A DNA stretch of 27,343 nt from an uncultured Eubacteriales bacterium (GCA_934572535.1 CAKTLJ010000023.1:1-27343); one strand, 5' to 3'; counted from the first letter of the stretch, positions 1 to 8,221 are shown. The notes: a model not told the origin generated them from the sequence alone. Program-made: numbers and translations.

Positions 1-770
1 TCGACCCGGAGGCGGAGCCGGTCAGCTATTGGCGAAACACCAGCGACAACGCCATCATCCGCTCCTTTATCGACTACGCTGGCCCGGCCATTTCAGACAA
101 GCTGGAGATCCTCCTGTCCGGGGGCCATATCGTTCAGAAGGTCCGGGACGATCTGACCTACGACTACCTGCACGCTTCCGAGGAGAATCTCTGGACCATC
201 CTCTACCTGACGGGCTACCTGACCAAGGCGCGCCCGGACGCGCTGGCCCAGAAGCCGCGAAGAGGCTACCTGGCCCTGACGATCCCGAATGCCGAGGTCA
301 AGGAGCTGTTTGAGACGACCATCCAGGAATGGTTCGACGAGAGCGCCGAGGCCTGGGACCGGCAAACGATGTTCCAGGCGGTCTGGGCGGGGGAGGTCGA
401 AACGCTGACGGAGGAGATCTCGAAGCTGCTGCTCAAGACCATCAGCTACCACGACTATAAGGAGGACTTCTACCATGCGTTTCTGGCCGGTATTTTCGCC
501 GGGGGAGGGCACCGCGTGGAGTCCAACCGGGAGCACGGCGAGGGGCGCAGCGACCTCATCGTCTTTGACAAGAACCACGCCAGGCTGGCGATCTTCGAGG
601 TCAAATGCGTAAAAAGCCCGGACGAGCTGCCGGAGGCCTGCGCGGCGGCGCTGGACCAGATCGAGGACCGGCGCTATACGGAATCCTTCTGGGACAACTA
701 CGCGGAGAAGCTTCACTACGGCATCGCCTTCTACAAAAAGCGCTGCCTGGTCAAACAGAGGACGACCTGA
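1..770 (+). CDS. AAA-ATPase-like / PD-(D/E)XK nuclease-domain protein, C-terminal part (5' end outside window)
   Basis: The reading frame is open from position 3 to the TGA at 768-770, so this is the last 255 codons of a longer gene. The visible part matches the C-terminal half of the common Firmicute/Bacteroidete family that joins an AAA-ATPase-like domain (PF09820) to a DUF1703 nuclease-like domain (PF08011). Recognisable blocks are a helical stretch with NLWTILYLTGYLT, then YHDYKEDFYHAFLAGIF, then a nuclease-like core with GRSDLIVF and, about 20 residues later, AIFEVKC. The Asp and the Glu-x-Lys fit the D...(E)xK metal-binding pattern of the PD-(D/E)XK fold. These proteins occur in many copies per genome and their role is unknown; phage defence or mobile-element links are suggested but unproven. 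The ATPase half with the Walker motifs would lie to the left. A strong terminator follows 24 bp after the stop. Confidence 0.85.
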   Translation, partial: DPEAEPVSYWRNTSDNAIIRSFIDYAGPAISDKLEILLSGGHIVQKVRDDLTYDYLHASEENLWTILYLTGYLTKARPDALAQKPRRGYLALTIPNAEVKELFETTIQEWFDESAEAWDRQTMFQAVWAGEVETLTEEISKLLLKTISYHDYKEDFYHAFLAGIFAGGGHRVESNREHGEGRSDLIVFDKNHARLAIFEVKCVKSPDELPEACAAALDQIEDRRYTESFWDNYAEKLHYGIAFYKKRCLVKQRTT

Positions 771-793
771 GCGGCGCGGCCCGCTGACCACCC

Positions 794-833
794 GGGAGGG
801 GGAGGCTGGAAACCGCCTCCCCCTCCCTCTTTT
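794..833 (+). terminator. Intrinsic terminator after the AAA/nuclease gene
   Basis: A perfect 13-bp GC-rich stem (794-806 with 815-827), an 8-nt loop and a T-rich run (TCTTTT) lie just after the stop codon at 770. It separates this gene from the pan operon promoter. Confidence 0.85.
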
Positions 834-907
834 CGCCGCGAGACCCGCGCCGCCGACCCGCGCCGCGCAGATCTGCCTGATTTTTTCCGTAAAATCAGAA
901 ATACCCC

Positions 908-936
908 TTTACATCCGCAGGGTCCGGTGATACAAT
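908..936 (+). promoter_or_regulatory. Sigma-A promoter of the pan/CoA operon
   Basis: TTTACA at 908-913, a 17-bp spacer and TACAAT at 931-936, with TG at 928-929 giving an extended -10. Transcription would begin near 943, leaving a leader of about 150 nt before the first gene at 1095. Confidence 0.8.
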
Positions 937-942
937 GGCCCC

Positions 943-1094
943 GTCTGTCGGGGGACCGCCCATCGCGCGGCGCCCGGCCACAAGCGGATGGTATTCCAAG
1001 GGTTGGAAACTGTACCGACATAGTCCCTGATGCTCCGTCCCCACGGAACGGAAAAGCACCGCGTCACCTGGCAACAGCGAAAGCAGGTGATACG
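943..1094 (+). promoter_or_regulatory. Structured 5' leader of the pan/CoA operon (candidate cis-regulatory RNA)
   Basis: Three hairpins are visible. First, GGTA (990-993) with TACC (1013-1016) encloses TTCCAA (994-999)/TTGGAA (1003-1008), with an asymmetric bulge ACTG at 1009-1012. Second, TGCT/AGCA (1031-1034, 1055-1058) encloses CCGT/ACGG (1035-1038, 1043-1046), with the bulge AACGGAAA on the 3' side. Third, CACCTG (1065-1070) pairs with CAGGTG (1084-1089), which contains most of the Shine-Dalgarno AGGTGA of the first gene. The last hairpin could hide the ribosome site. A conserved RNA called the pan motif is known upstream of pantothenate genes in Firmicutes as bulged-A hairpins, often in tandem; the first two hairpins could be such elements, but I cannot confirm the consensus by eye. 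Confidence 0.45.
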
Positions 1095-1955
1095 ATGAAA
1101 ATTGGATTCATTGGAGCAGGAAAAGTTGGCTTCTCATTGGGCAAGTTCTTTGTCCAGGGCGACCTTCCGGTGACCGGCTACTACAGTCGGCAGCGAGAAT
1201 CGGCCCAGGAAGCGGCGTTCTTTACCAACACGAGACCCTATGACACGATGCTGGCATTGGTTCGGGAGAGTGACGCGCTCTTTTTGACTGTTCCGGATGG
1301 AAGGATCGCCTCTGTCTACGCCCAACTCAGGCAGTACGATCTCTCAGGGAAACAGATCTGTCATTGCAGCGGCGCCATGACCGCCCGGGAAGCCTTTCCC
1401 GGCGCGGAGCAGTCCGGCGCTTACCACTATTCGATCCACCCGCTCTTCCCCATCAGCAGCAAGTACACTGCCTACCGGGAATTGCCGGGTGCTTTTTTCT
1501 GCCTGGAGGGCGACGGCCCCCACCTGCCCTGGTGGCGGGACGCCCTCACCGCGCTTGGCCCCAGGGTCCACATCCTCCCCGGCGAGGCCAAGGTCCGCTA
1601 CCACGCCGCCTGCGCCATCGCCAGCAACCTGGTCTGCGCCCTGGCGGCCGAGAGCCTGGACCTGCTGGCGCTCTGCGGGTTCCCCGAGGACCTGGCGCGG
1701 CAGGCGCTGGCCCCCCTCATGCGCTCCAACCTGGCCCACATCCTCCAGGACGGCCCGGTGGCCGCCCTCACCGGTCCGGTGGAGCGGTGCGACACGGAGA
1801 CGGTGGCCAAGCACCTGGCCTGCCTGCCCGACGACGAGGCCCGGCGGCTCTACGCCGCCGCCTCCCGGAAGCTGGTGGACCTGGCGCAGAAAAAGCACCC
1901 GGACAAGGACTACCAGTCCATGAACCACATTTTGAAGGAAGGATCGAGACCATGA
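1095..1955 (+). CDS. Rossmann-like / DUF2520 protein, likely ketopantoate reductase (PanG-type)
   Basis: This protein has 286 residues. The start chosen is ATG 1095, with AGGTGA five bases before it; an upstream in-frame ATG at 927 lies inside the promoter and is rejected. The N-terminus is a dinucleotide-binding Rossmann motif (IGFIGAGKVGFSLG, GxGxxG). The second half matches DUF2520, with the lysine/histidine/asparagine-bearing stretch KVRYHAACAIASN expected of the ketopantoate-reductase fold. It is the first gene of an operon holding panB, panC, panD, coaBC and coaX, and no panE is present. The DUF2520 family includes PanG, an alternative ketopantoate reductase first shown in Francisella, as I recall it, with Clostridial homologues. 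The inferred reaction is NADPH-dependent reduction of 2-dehydropantoate to pantoate in the cytoplasm. Its stop overlaps the panB start (ATGA at 1952-1955), implying translational coupling. Family assignment is strong; the enzyme activity is inferred from context. Confidence 0.85.
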   Translation: MKIGFIGAGKVGFSLGKFFVQGDLPVTGYYSRQRESAQEAAFFTNTRPYDTMLALVRESDALFLTVPDGRIASVYAQLRQYDLSGKQICHCSGAMTAREAFPGAEQSGAYHYSIHPLFPISSKYTAYRELPGAFFCLEGDGPHLPWWRDALTALGPRVHILPGEAKVRYHAACAIASNLVCALAAESLDLLALCGFPEDLARQALAPLMRSNLAHILQDGPVAALTGPVERCDTETVAKHLACLPDDEARRLYAAASRKLVDLAQKKHPDKDYQSMNHILKEGSRP

Positions 1956-2839
1956 AACAGAACACAGTTGCCACGCTGGCCGCGATGAAGGCCAGGGGCG
2001 AGAAGATCTCCCAGCTCACCTGTTACGACTACTCCACCGCCCGCATCATGGACGAGGCCGGGATCAACACCATCCTGGTCGGAGACAGCCTGGGCATGAC
2101 CATGCAGGGCTACCCCGACACCCTGCCCGTCACCGTGGACGAAATGATCATCTATGGCCGCAGCGTGGCGCGGGCCTGCAAAAACACCTTCGTCGTGCTG
2201 GACATGCCCTTCATGAGCTACCAGGTCTCCCCCGAGCAGGCCCTGACCAACGCCGGGCGGATGATGAAGGAGGCCATGGTGGACTGCGTGAAGCTGGAGG
2301 GCGGCAAGGCCGTCTGTCCCCAGATCCGCGCCATCACCAGCGCCGGGATCCCCGTCTGCGCCCACGTCGGCATGACGCCCCAGTCCCACCACACCTACGG
2401 CGGCTTCAAGGTCCAGGGCAAGGGCGAGGAGGGCGCCCGCCGGGTCCTGGAGGACGCCCTGGCCGTCCAGGAGGCCGGCGCCTTCGCCGTGGTGCTCGAG
2501 TGCGTGCCCCCCAAGCTGGCCGCCCTCATCACCAAGAAGCTCGACATCATCACCATCGGCATCGGGGCCGGCAGCGGCTGCGACGGCCAGGTCCTGGTCT
2601 GCCAGGATATGCTGGGCATCGGCGAGAGCGGCTACCTGCCCAAGTTCGTCAAGACCTTCGCCCAGCTGGGCGAGGCGATGAAGCAGGCCTTCCAGACCTA
2701 CGACCAGCAGGTCAAGGCCAGCCTCTTCCCCACCGCCAAGGAGTCCTACGTCAAGAGCGACTGCGCCGACGAGATCCTGGCCCGGCTGGACCGGGAGTAC
2801 CAGCCCGAAGAACCCCTGAAAATCTGTTCTGTACTGTGA
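1952..2839 (+). CDS. panB: 3-methyl-2-oxobutanoate hydroxymethyltransferase
   Basis: It transfers a hydroxymethyl group from 5,10-methylene-THF to 2-ketoisovalerate, giving ketopantoate, the first committed step of pantothenate synthesis. The 295-residue protein is a TIM-barrel enzyme. The metal ligands are visible: Asp45 in VGDSLGM, Asp84 in VLDMPF and Glu116 in VKLEGG. The probable catalytic Glu183 lies in VLECVP. Further family hallmarks are HVGMTPQ (138-144) and TIGIGAG. The length is slightly above the usual 260-280, with the extra residues at the C-terminus. The start is ATG 1952, overlapping the previous stop by four bases, with a purine-rich AAGGAAGGA upstream inside that gene. panC begins 10 bp after the stop. 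Confidence 0.97.
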   Translation: MKQNTVATLAAMKARGEKISQLTCYDYSTARIMDEAGINTILVGDSLGMTMQGYPDTLPVTVDEMIIYGRSVARACKNTFVVLDMPFMSYQVSPEQALTNAGRMMKEAMVDCVKLEGGKAVCPQIRAITSAGIPVCAHVGMTPQSHHTYGGFKVQGKGEEGARRVLEDALAVQEAGAFAVVLECVPPKLAALITKKLDIITIGIGAGSGCDGQVLVCQDMLGIGESGYLPKFVKTFAQLGEAMKQAFQTYDQQVKASLFPTAKESYVKSDCADEILARLDREYQPEEPLKICSVL

Positions 2840-2849
2840 GGGAACCGCG

Positions 2850-3704
2850 ATGATCATTGCAAAAACGATAGAAGAAGTCCGCGCCCAGGTCCGCGCCTGG
2901 AAGCGCGAGGGCCTCACCGTAGGCCTGGTGCCCACCATGGGCTACCTGCACGAGGGCCACGCCAGCCTGGTGGACAAGGCCGTCAGCCTCTGCGACCGGG
3001 TGGTCGCCTCCGACTTTGTCAACCCCACCCAGTTCGGCCCCAACGAGGACCTGGACGCCTACCCCCGCGACTTTGACCGCGACTGCGCCCTGCTGGAGGC
3101 GCACGGCTGCCACCTGGTCTTCCACCCCGAGGTCTCCGAGATGTACGCCCCCGACGCCGCCACCTATGTGGAGATCCTCTCCGACATGCCCAAGCAGCTC
3201 TGCGGCCAGACCCGCCCCATCCACTTCCGCGGCGTATGTACCGTGGTCTCCAAGCTGTTCAACATCGTCACCCCCGACAAGGCCTTCTTCGGCCAGAAGG
3301 ACGCCCAGCAGCTGGCCATCATCCGCCGCATGGTCCGGGACCTGTCCTTCGGCATCGAGATCGTGGGCTGCCCCATCGTCCGGGAGGCCGACGGGCTGGC
3401 CAAGTCCTCCCGCAACACCTACCTGGACGCCCAGGAGCGCAAGGCCGCGCTGGTCCTCTCCCAGGCCGTCCGCCTGGGCCAGGAGATGGTTGCCCAGGGC
3501 GAGACCGACGCCCACCGCATCGTGGCGGCCATGACCGCCCACATCCAGGCCGAACCGCTGGCCCGCATCGACTACGTTTCCGCCGTGGACGGCGTGACCA
3601 TGCTGCCCGTGGAGCGCATCGAAGGCTCCGTCCTGGTTGCCATGGCCGTCTACATCGGCAAGACCCGCTTGATCGACAACTTCATCGTGGAGAAGGGAGA
3701 ATAA
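2850..3704 (+). CDS. panC: Pantothenate synthetase (pantoate--beta-alanine ligase)
   Basis: It joins pantoate and beta-alanine using ATP through a pantoyl-adenylate intermediate, in the cytoplasm. The 284-residue length is normal for the family. The nucleotidyltransferase HIGH motif is HEGH at residues 34-37, just after PTMG (28-31), and the KMSKS-like loop is KSSRN at 185-189. Other family blocks are [11 protein letters not shown] and [14 protein letters not shown] lies shortly before the ATG. It sits between panB and panD, its two supply enzymes, with only 4 bp between its stop and the panD start. Nothing is missing. Confidence 0.97.
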   Translation: MIIAKTIEEVRAQVRAWKREGLTVGLVPTMGYLHEGHASLVDKAVSLCDRVVASDFVNPTQFGPNEDLDAYPRDFDRDCALLEAHGCHLVFHPEVSEMYAPDAATYVEILSDMPKQLCGQTRPIHFRGVCTVVSKLFNIVTPDKAFFGQKDAQQLAIIRRMVRDLSFGIEIVGCPIVREADGLAKSSRNTYLDAQERKAALVLSQAVRLGQEMVAQGETDAHRIVAAMTAHIQAEPLARIDYVSAVDGVTMLPVERIEGSVLVAMAVYIGKTRLIDNFIVEKGE

Positions 3705-3708
3705 GACC

Positions 3709-4104
3709 ATGACCATCGAAATGTTAAAGGGCAAGATCCACCGCGCCACCGTCGTCCAGGCCGAGCTGAACTACGTCGGCTCCATCACCGTGGACCAGGA
3801 CCTGCTGGACGCCTCCGGCATCCTGGAGTACGAAAAGGTCCAGATCGTGGACATCGACAACGGCAGCCGCTTCGAGACCTACACCATCGCCGGGCAGGCC
3901 GGTTCCGGCATGATCTGCCTGAACGGGGCCGCCGCCCGCTGCGTCAGCGTGGGCGACAAGATCATCATCATGTCCTACGCCCAGATGACCCCCGAGGAGG
4001 TCAAGAACGGCTACCACCCCAACGTGGTCTTCGTGGACGAGGACAACCGGATCGCCCGGGTGACCACCTATGAAAAGCACGGCCTGCTCAAGGACATGAC
4101 CTGA
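3709..4104 (+). CDS. panD: Aspartate 1-decarboxylase (pyruvoyl enzyme precursor)
   Basis: It makes beta-alanine from L-aspartate for PanC. The 131-residue protein is a zymogen that cuts itself between Gly24 and Ser25, clearly seen in YVGSITVD, so that Ser25 becomes the catalytic pyruvoyl group. Other conserved blocks are KIHRATV at 9-15, [18 protein letters not shown] and a C-terminal segment with [11 protein letters not shown]. The length fits the bacterial family (about 120-140). Shine-Dalgarno AAGGGAGA lies in the last codons of panC. coaBC starts 26 bp downstream. Confidence 0.97.
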   Translation: MTIEMLKGKIHRATVVQAELNYVGSITVDQDLLDASGILEYEKVQIVDIDNGSRFETYTIAGQAGSGMICLNGAAARCVSVGDKIIIMSYAQMTPEEVKNGYHPNVVFVDEDNRIARVTTYEKHGLLKDMT

Positions 4105-4130
4105 CCGCCAGATAACACGGAGGAGCGACC

Positions 4131-5351
4131 ATGGAACAGTTACACGGAAAATGCGTCCTGCTGGGGATCACCGGCGGCATCGCCGCCTACAAGATGGCCA
4201 ACGTGGCCAGCGCCCTGGTGAAGGCCGGGGCGGACGTCCACGTGGTCATGACCGAGAACGCCACCCGGTTCATCACCCCCCTGACCTTTGAGACCCTCAC
4301 CAACAACCACTGCGTGGTGGACACCTTCGCCCGGGACTTCCAGTACGATGTGACCCACATCTCCCTGGCCAAGAAGGCCGACCTCATCCTGGTCGCCCCG
4401 GCCACTGCCAACGTCATCGCCAAGCTGGCCCACGGCATTGCCGACGACATGCTCACCACGGTGGTCCTGGCCGCCCGCTGCCGGAAGCTCGTGGCCCCGG
4501 CCATGAACACCGCCATGCTGGAAAACCCCATCACCCAGGACAACCTGCGCCTGCTGGCCGAATACGGCTTCGGCATCATCCAGCCCGCCAGCGGCCTGCT
4601 GGCCTGCCGGGACGTGGGCAGCGGCAAGCTGCCCGAGCCGGAGCTCCTGCTCGACCACGTCGCCCGCGAGATCGCCCGGGAGAAGGACCTGGCCGGGGTC
4701 CGGGTCACCGTGACCGCCGGACCCACCCAGGAGTCCCTGGACCCCGTGCGCTACCTCACCAACCACAGCTCCGGCCGCATGGGCTACGCCATCGCCCGCG
4801 AGGCCATGCTGCGCGGGGCCGAGGTCACCCTCATCTCCGGCCAGGTGGCCCTGGAGCCGGTGCCCTTCGTCCAGACCAGGCCCGTGACCACCGCGGCCGA
4901 GATGCTGGCCGCCATCCAGGAGGCCCTGCCCACCACCGACATCCTCATCAAGTCCGCCGCCGTGGCCGACTACCGGCCCGCCAACGTGGCCGAGAACAAG
5001 ATGAAGAAGAAGGACGGCGACCTCTCCATCCCCCTGGCCCGCACCAGCGACATCCTCGGCTGGGTGGCCGAGCACCGTCACCCCGGCCTCTTCGTCTGCG
5101 GCTTCTCCATGGAGACGCAGAACATGCTGGAAAACTCCCAGGCCAAGCTCGCCAAGAAGAAGCTGAACATGATCGTGGCCAACAACCTCAGGGTCGAGGG
5201 GGCCGGGTTCGGCGTGGAGACCAACGTGGTCACCCTCATCACCAAGGACGACGTCACCCAGCTGCCCCTCATGGGCAAGGACCAGGTGGCCGCCCGGCTG
5301 CTGGAGGAGATCCAGCGGCTGCGTCTGGCCGCCGATGAGGACGGCGTATGA
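4131..5351 (+). CDS. coaBC: Bifunctional phosphopantothenoylcysteine decarboxylase / phosphopantothenate-cysteine ligase
   Basis: It adds cysteine to 4'-phosphopantothenate (CoaB) and then decarboxylates the product to 4'-phosphopantetheine (CoaC). The 406-residue length is standard for the fused form. The N-terminal flavoprotein domain carries GITGGIAAYK, the active-site histidine His76 in THISLAKKAD, PAMN at 123-126 and the catalytic cysteine Cys159 in LLACRDVGSGKL. The C-terminal ligase domain begins near residue 190 with VTVTAGPTQE and NHSSGRMG, and includes the KMKK loop. Shine-Dalgarno GGAGGAG lies 7 bp before ATG. The stop overlaps the coaX start (ATGA). Confidence 0.97.
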   Translation: MEQLHGKCVLLGITGGIAAYKMANVASALVKAGADVHVVMTENATRFITPLTFETLTNNHCVVDTFARDFQYDVTHISLAKKADLILVAPATANVIAKLAHGIADDMLTTVVLAARCRKLVAPAMNTAMLENPITQDNLRLLAEYGFGIIQPASGLLACRDVGSGKLPEPELLLDHVAREIAREKDLAGVRVTVTAGPTQESLDPVRYLTNHSSGRMGYAIAREAMLRGAEVTLISGQVALEPVPFVQTRPVTTAAEMLAAIQEALPTTDILIKSAAVADYRPANVAENKMKKKDGDLSIPLARTSDILGWVAEHRHPGLFVCGFSMETQNMLENSQAKLAKKKLNMIVANNLRVEGAGFGVETNVVTLITKDDVTQLPLMGKDQVAARLLEEIQRLRLAADEDGV

Positions 5352-6136
5352 TCCTGACCATCGACATCGGAAACACCACCGTGAGCCTGGGCGGGCTGGA
5401 GCGGGACCCCAGGGAGGGGTATCTCATCCGCTTCTGCGGCAAGGTGGACACCGTCCCCGCCTGGGGCGTCGCGGACTACCTCCAGGCCATCCGCCGCCTG
5501 ATGAAAAAGCTGGGGGCCGACACGGCCAGCTTTGAGGGGGCCGTCCTGTCCAGCGTGGTCCCCTGCCTCATCACCCCCCTGAGCAACTGCGTGCGCATCC
5601 TCACCGGGAAGGACCCGGTCCTGCTGACCAAGGACAGCGAGACCGGCCTGACCATGCAGGTCCCCGAGCCGGGCCGGGTCGGGCTGGACCGGCTGGTGGA
5701 CGCCGCCTGGGTGGCCCACCACTACCCCCTGCCCGCCGTGACGGTGGACATGGGCACGGCCACGACCTTCAACGTCCTGGACGAGGACCGCCGCTTCCTC
5801 GGCGGCATCATCGCCCCCGGGGTGGGCACGAGCCTCTCCGCCCTGAGCGACCGGGCCGCCCAGCTGCCCCACGTGGCCCTGGACACCCCGGACTACGTGA
5901 TCGGGCGCAACACCGAGGAATGTATGCTCTCCGGGGCCGTGGTCGGCGCGGCCGCCATGGTGGACGGCATGGTCTCCCGCATCGAGCAGACGCTGGGGCG
6001 GCCGGTCACCCTGGTCATCACCGGGGGCCTGGCCCGCTACGCCGAGTCCCTCTGCGCCCACCCCCACGTCTACGACCCCCACCTGCTCACCAAGGGCCTG
6101 GGGCTGCTCTACGACAAGAATTGCACTACCCAGTAA
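5348..6136 (+). CDS. coaX: Type III pantothenate kinase
   Basis: It phosphorylates pantothenate to 4'-phosphopantothenate, the substrate of the CoaBC protein encoded just before it. The 262-residue protein belongs to the ASKHA fold. Phosphate-binding DIGNT is at residues 6-10. The probable catalytic Asp114 is in GLDRLVDA, and DMGTATTF is at 134-141, followed by GGIIAPGV. Type III enzymes are known to resist CoA feedback and to need a monovalent cation, so control of this operon may depend on transcription or translation rather than on kinase inhibition. It overlaps coaBC by four bases and is the last gene, with a terminator 4 bp after its stop. Confidence 0.96.
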   Translation: MILTIDIGNTTVSLGGLERDPREGYLIRFCGKVDTVPAWGVADYLQAIRRLMKKLGADTASFEGAVLSSVVPCLITPLSNCVRILTGKDPVLLTKDSETGLTMQVPEPGRVGLDRLVDAAWVAHHYPLPAVTVDMGTATTFNVLDEDRRFLGGIIAPGVGTSLSALSDRAAQLPHVALDTPDYVIGRNTEECMLSGAVVGAAAMVDGMVSRIEQTLGRPVTLVITGGLARYAESLCAHPHVYDPHLLTKGLGLLYDKNCTTQ

Positions 6137-6140
6137 GCGC

Positions 6141-6175
6141 CGCGCGGAAGCTTTGCTTCCGCGCGATGTTTTTTT
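6141..6175 (+). terminator. Intrinsic terminator of the pan/CoA operon
   Basis: A perfect 11-bp stem (6141-6151 with 6155-6165), a TTT loop and a T7 run at 6169-6175 follow coaX. Confidence 0.92.
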
Positions 6176-6230
6176 CAAAGAAATGTTTCATACTGTGATA
6201 ACGTCACGGAAGCTCCGCCTGCCCCGTGGG

Positions 6231-6236
6231 TATAAT
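6231..6236 (+). promoter_or_regulatory. Probable -10 element of the trxA promoter
   Basis: A consensus TATAAT lies 45 bp before the trxA start. No good -35 is visible at the right spacing (GGAAGC at 6208-6213), so an activator or an unusual sigma factor may be needed. Confidence 0.5.
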
Positions 6237-6281
6237 ACAGCCAAGAAAACAACCCACACCCACACAAAGGAGGAACCGACG

Positions 6282-6590
6282 ATGTTGGTAAAGGATATGA
6301 ACAAAGAGAACTTCCAGGAAGAGGTCATCCGCAGCGACAAGCCCGTGCTGGTGGACTTCTGGGCCAGCTGGTGCGGCCCCTGCCGCATGGTCAGCCCCAT
6401 CGTGGACGAGATCGCCCAGGAGCGCCCCGACGTGAAGGTGGTCAAGGTCAACGTGGACCAGGAGCAGGAGCTGGCGCTCCAGTTCGGCGTCATGAGCATC
6501 CCCACCCTGGTGGTGATGAAGGACGGCAAGGTGGTCAACCAGGCCGTGGGCGTCCGCCCCAAGGAGGACATCCTGGACCTGCTGAAATAA
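6282..6590 (+). CDS. trxA: Thioredoxin
   Basis: It is a cytoplasmic dithiol-disulfide oxidoreductase, normally reduced by thioredoxin reductase and supplying electrons to ribonucleotide reductase and repair enzymes. The 102-residue protein is of normal length. The active site is WCGPC at residues 30-34 within VLVDFWASWCGPC, the cis-proline loop is SIPT at 72-75, and buried Asp25 is present. A longer in-frame ORF from 6153 would run through the terminator of the previous operon and is rejected; ATG 6282 is preceded by AAAGGAGGA. It appears to be transcribed alone, with its own terminator. Confidence 0.97.
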   Translation: MLVKDMNKENFQEEVIRSDKPVLVDFWASWCGPCRMVSPIVDEIAQERPDVKVVKVNVDQEQELALQFGVMSIPTLVVMKDGKVVNQAVGVRPKEDILDLLK

Positions 6591-6605
6591 GCCAAATTCT
6601 CCCCC

Positions 6606-6640
6606 GCCGCCTCCCTTTTTCCGAGGGAGGCGGCTTCTTT
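6606..6640 (+). terminator. Intrinsic terminator of trxA
   Basis: A perfect 11-bp stem (6606-6616 with 6624-6634), a 7-nt loop and TTCTTT follow, 15 bp after the trxA stop. Confidence 0.88.
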
Positions 6641-6673
6641 CGCCCGGAAACCCGCCGAACCGGCAGATTGCTC

Positions 6674-6702
6674 TTGCATTTACCGGCGTTTTCCCGTACA
6701 AT
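6674..6702 (+). promoter_or_regulatory. Sigma-A promoter of the AGCS symporter gene
   Basis: TTGCAT at 6674-6679, a 17-bp spacer and TACAAT at 6697-6702. The predicted leader is about 70 nt. Confidence 0.75.
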
Positions 6703-6776
6703 AGGACTGTTGCGTCTCTCCCCACCGGGGGCGGCGCGGCATGGAAAGAGAAAACGAAAAGAAAGAGGGAAAACAA

Positions 6777-8198
6777 ATGAACGACATCCTTGCCAGCATT
6801 GACAGCGTTGTCACTGCGATCAGTGGGTTCCTGTACACCCCATGGGTCCCCGTCTTCCTGCTGGCGGCCGGACTGATCTTCTCCTTCCGGAGCAAGTTCG
6901 TCCAGCTGCGCCTGCTGGGTGAGTCCTTCCGGGTCATCTCCGAAAAGCCCAAGTCCGAGGAGAGCGTGTCCTCCTTCGGCGCGCTGATGATCTCCACCGC
7001 CTCCCGCGTGGGCACCGGCAACATCGTGGGCGTGTCCACCGCCATCTGCCTGGGCGGCATGGGCGCGGTGTTCTGGATGTGGATCGTGGCCCTGCTGGGC
7101 GGCGCGTCCGCCTTCGTGGAGTCCACCCTGGCCCAGATCTATAAGCGCAAGAACCCCGACGGCTCCAGCTACGGCGGCCCCTCCTACTATATGGAGACCG
7201 CCCTGCGCCAGCGCTGGCTGGGCGTCATCTTCGCCGTCATCATCATCCTGACCTACGCCGTGGGCTACAATGCCCTGGCCTCCTACAACCTGCAATCTGC
7301 CTTCTCCGGCTTCTCCTTCTATGTGGAGGGCACCACCCCCCTGGTCATCGGCATCATCCTGGCCGTGCTGTTCATGATCTGCGTCATGGGCGGCGGCAAG
7401 CGCCTGACCAAGGTCACCGGCACCCTGGTCCCCATCATGGGCGTCATCTACGTGCTGGTCTCCCTGGTCGTGGTCGTCATGAACCTGGGCCACCTGCCCG
7501 CCGTCTTCGGCGGCATCTTCTCCAACGCCTTTGACTTCCCCGCCATCTTCGGCGGCTTCGCCGGGTCCTGCATGATGCAGGGCATCAAGCGCGGCCTGTA
7601 CTCCAACGAGGCCGGTATGGGCTCGGCCCCCAACGCCGCCGCCTCCGCCGACGTCTCCCACCCCGTCAAGCAGGGCCTGGTGCAGATGCTGTCCGTCTTC
7701 ATCGACACCCTGCTCATCTGCTCCGCCACCGCCTTCATGTGCCTGTGCTCCGGCGTGGCCCCCACCGAGGAGATGGCTGGCGCGCCCTACGTCCAGGCCT
7801 CCCTCCAGGCCGTCCTGGGCAACTTCGGCCCCATCTTCATCGCCGTGTCCATGGTCCTCTTCGCCTTCACCACCCTCATCGGCAACTACTACTACTGCGA
7901 GGGCTGCCTGCGCTTCATCTTCAAGCGCGCCCCCAGCAAGGGCTTCATGACCGCCTTCCGGGCCGTGGCCGCCGTCATCGTGCTGCTCGGCGCGATGCTG
8001 AGCATGAGCCTCGCCTGGGACACCGCCGACATGTTCCAGGCCATGATGGTCATCATCAACGTCCCCGTCATCTTCATCCTGGCCAAGCCCGCCATGGACG
8101 CGCTGCGCGACTACACCGCCCAGCGCAAGGCCGGGAAGGACCCCGAGTTCAAGTCCGCCGCCATTGGCCTGAAGCAGAAGACCGACTTCTGGAACTGA
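6777..8198 (+). CDS. Alanine/glycine:cation symporter family (AGCS) transporter
   Basis: It is a 473-residue integral membrane protein that brings in a small neutral amino acid such as alanine or glycine with Na+ (or H+). The family is shown by the signature region GTGNIVGVSTAICLGG followed by GAVFWMWIVALLGG and FVESTLAQIYKRK near residues 80-125, by GGPSYYME, and by the segment with SNEAGMGSAPNAAASA. About ten or eleven hydrophobic spans can be counted. The start chosen is ATG 6777, with AGAGGGA six bases upstream, rather than ATG 6741, which has no ribosome site. The gene seems monocistronic, with its own promoter and a hairpin-rich 3' region. The exact substrate cannot be read from sequence. 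Confidence 0.93.
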   Translation: MNDILASIDSVVTAISGFLYTPWVPVFLLAAGLIFSFRSKFVQLRLLGESFRVISEKPKSEESVSSFGALMISTASRVGTGNIVGVSTAICLGGMGAVFWMWIVALLGGASAFVESTLAQIYKRKNPDGSSYGGPSYYMETALRQRWLGVIFAVIIILTYAVGYNALASYNLQSAFSGFSFYVEGTTPLVIGIILAVLFMICVMGGGKRLTKVTGTLVPIMGVIYVLVSLVVVVMNLGHLPAVFGGIFSNAFDFPAIFGGFAGSCMMQGIKRGLYSNEAGMGSAPNAAASADVSHPVKQGLVQMLSVFIDTLLICSATAFMCLCSGVAPTEEMAGAPYVQASLQAVLGNFGPIFIAVSMVLFAFTTLIGNYYYCEGCLRFIFKRAPSKGFMTAFRAVAAVIVLLGAMLSMSLAWDTADMFQAMMVIINVPVIFILAKPAMDALRDYTAQRKAGKDPEFKSAAIGLKQKTDFWN

Positions 8199-8221
8199 GC
8201 CGCCTCTCCCCAAAAAGCCGA

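Noticed and set aside
1364..1951. Long N-terminal extension of panB
   Set aside because: The upstream frame is Arg/Pro-rich shadow of the DUF2520 gene; ATG 1952 gives a protein starting at the normal place with a ribosome site.
6204..8213. 669-codon open frame on the minus strand opposite trxA and the symporter gene
   Set aside because: It is a Gly/His/Asp-rich shadow of GC-rich coding DNA and runs through the trxA terminator and promoters.
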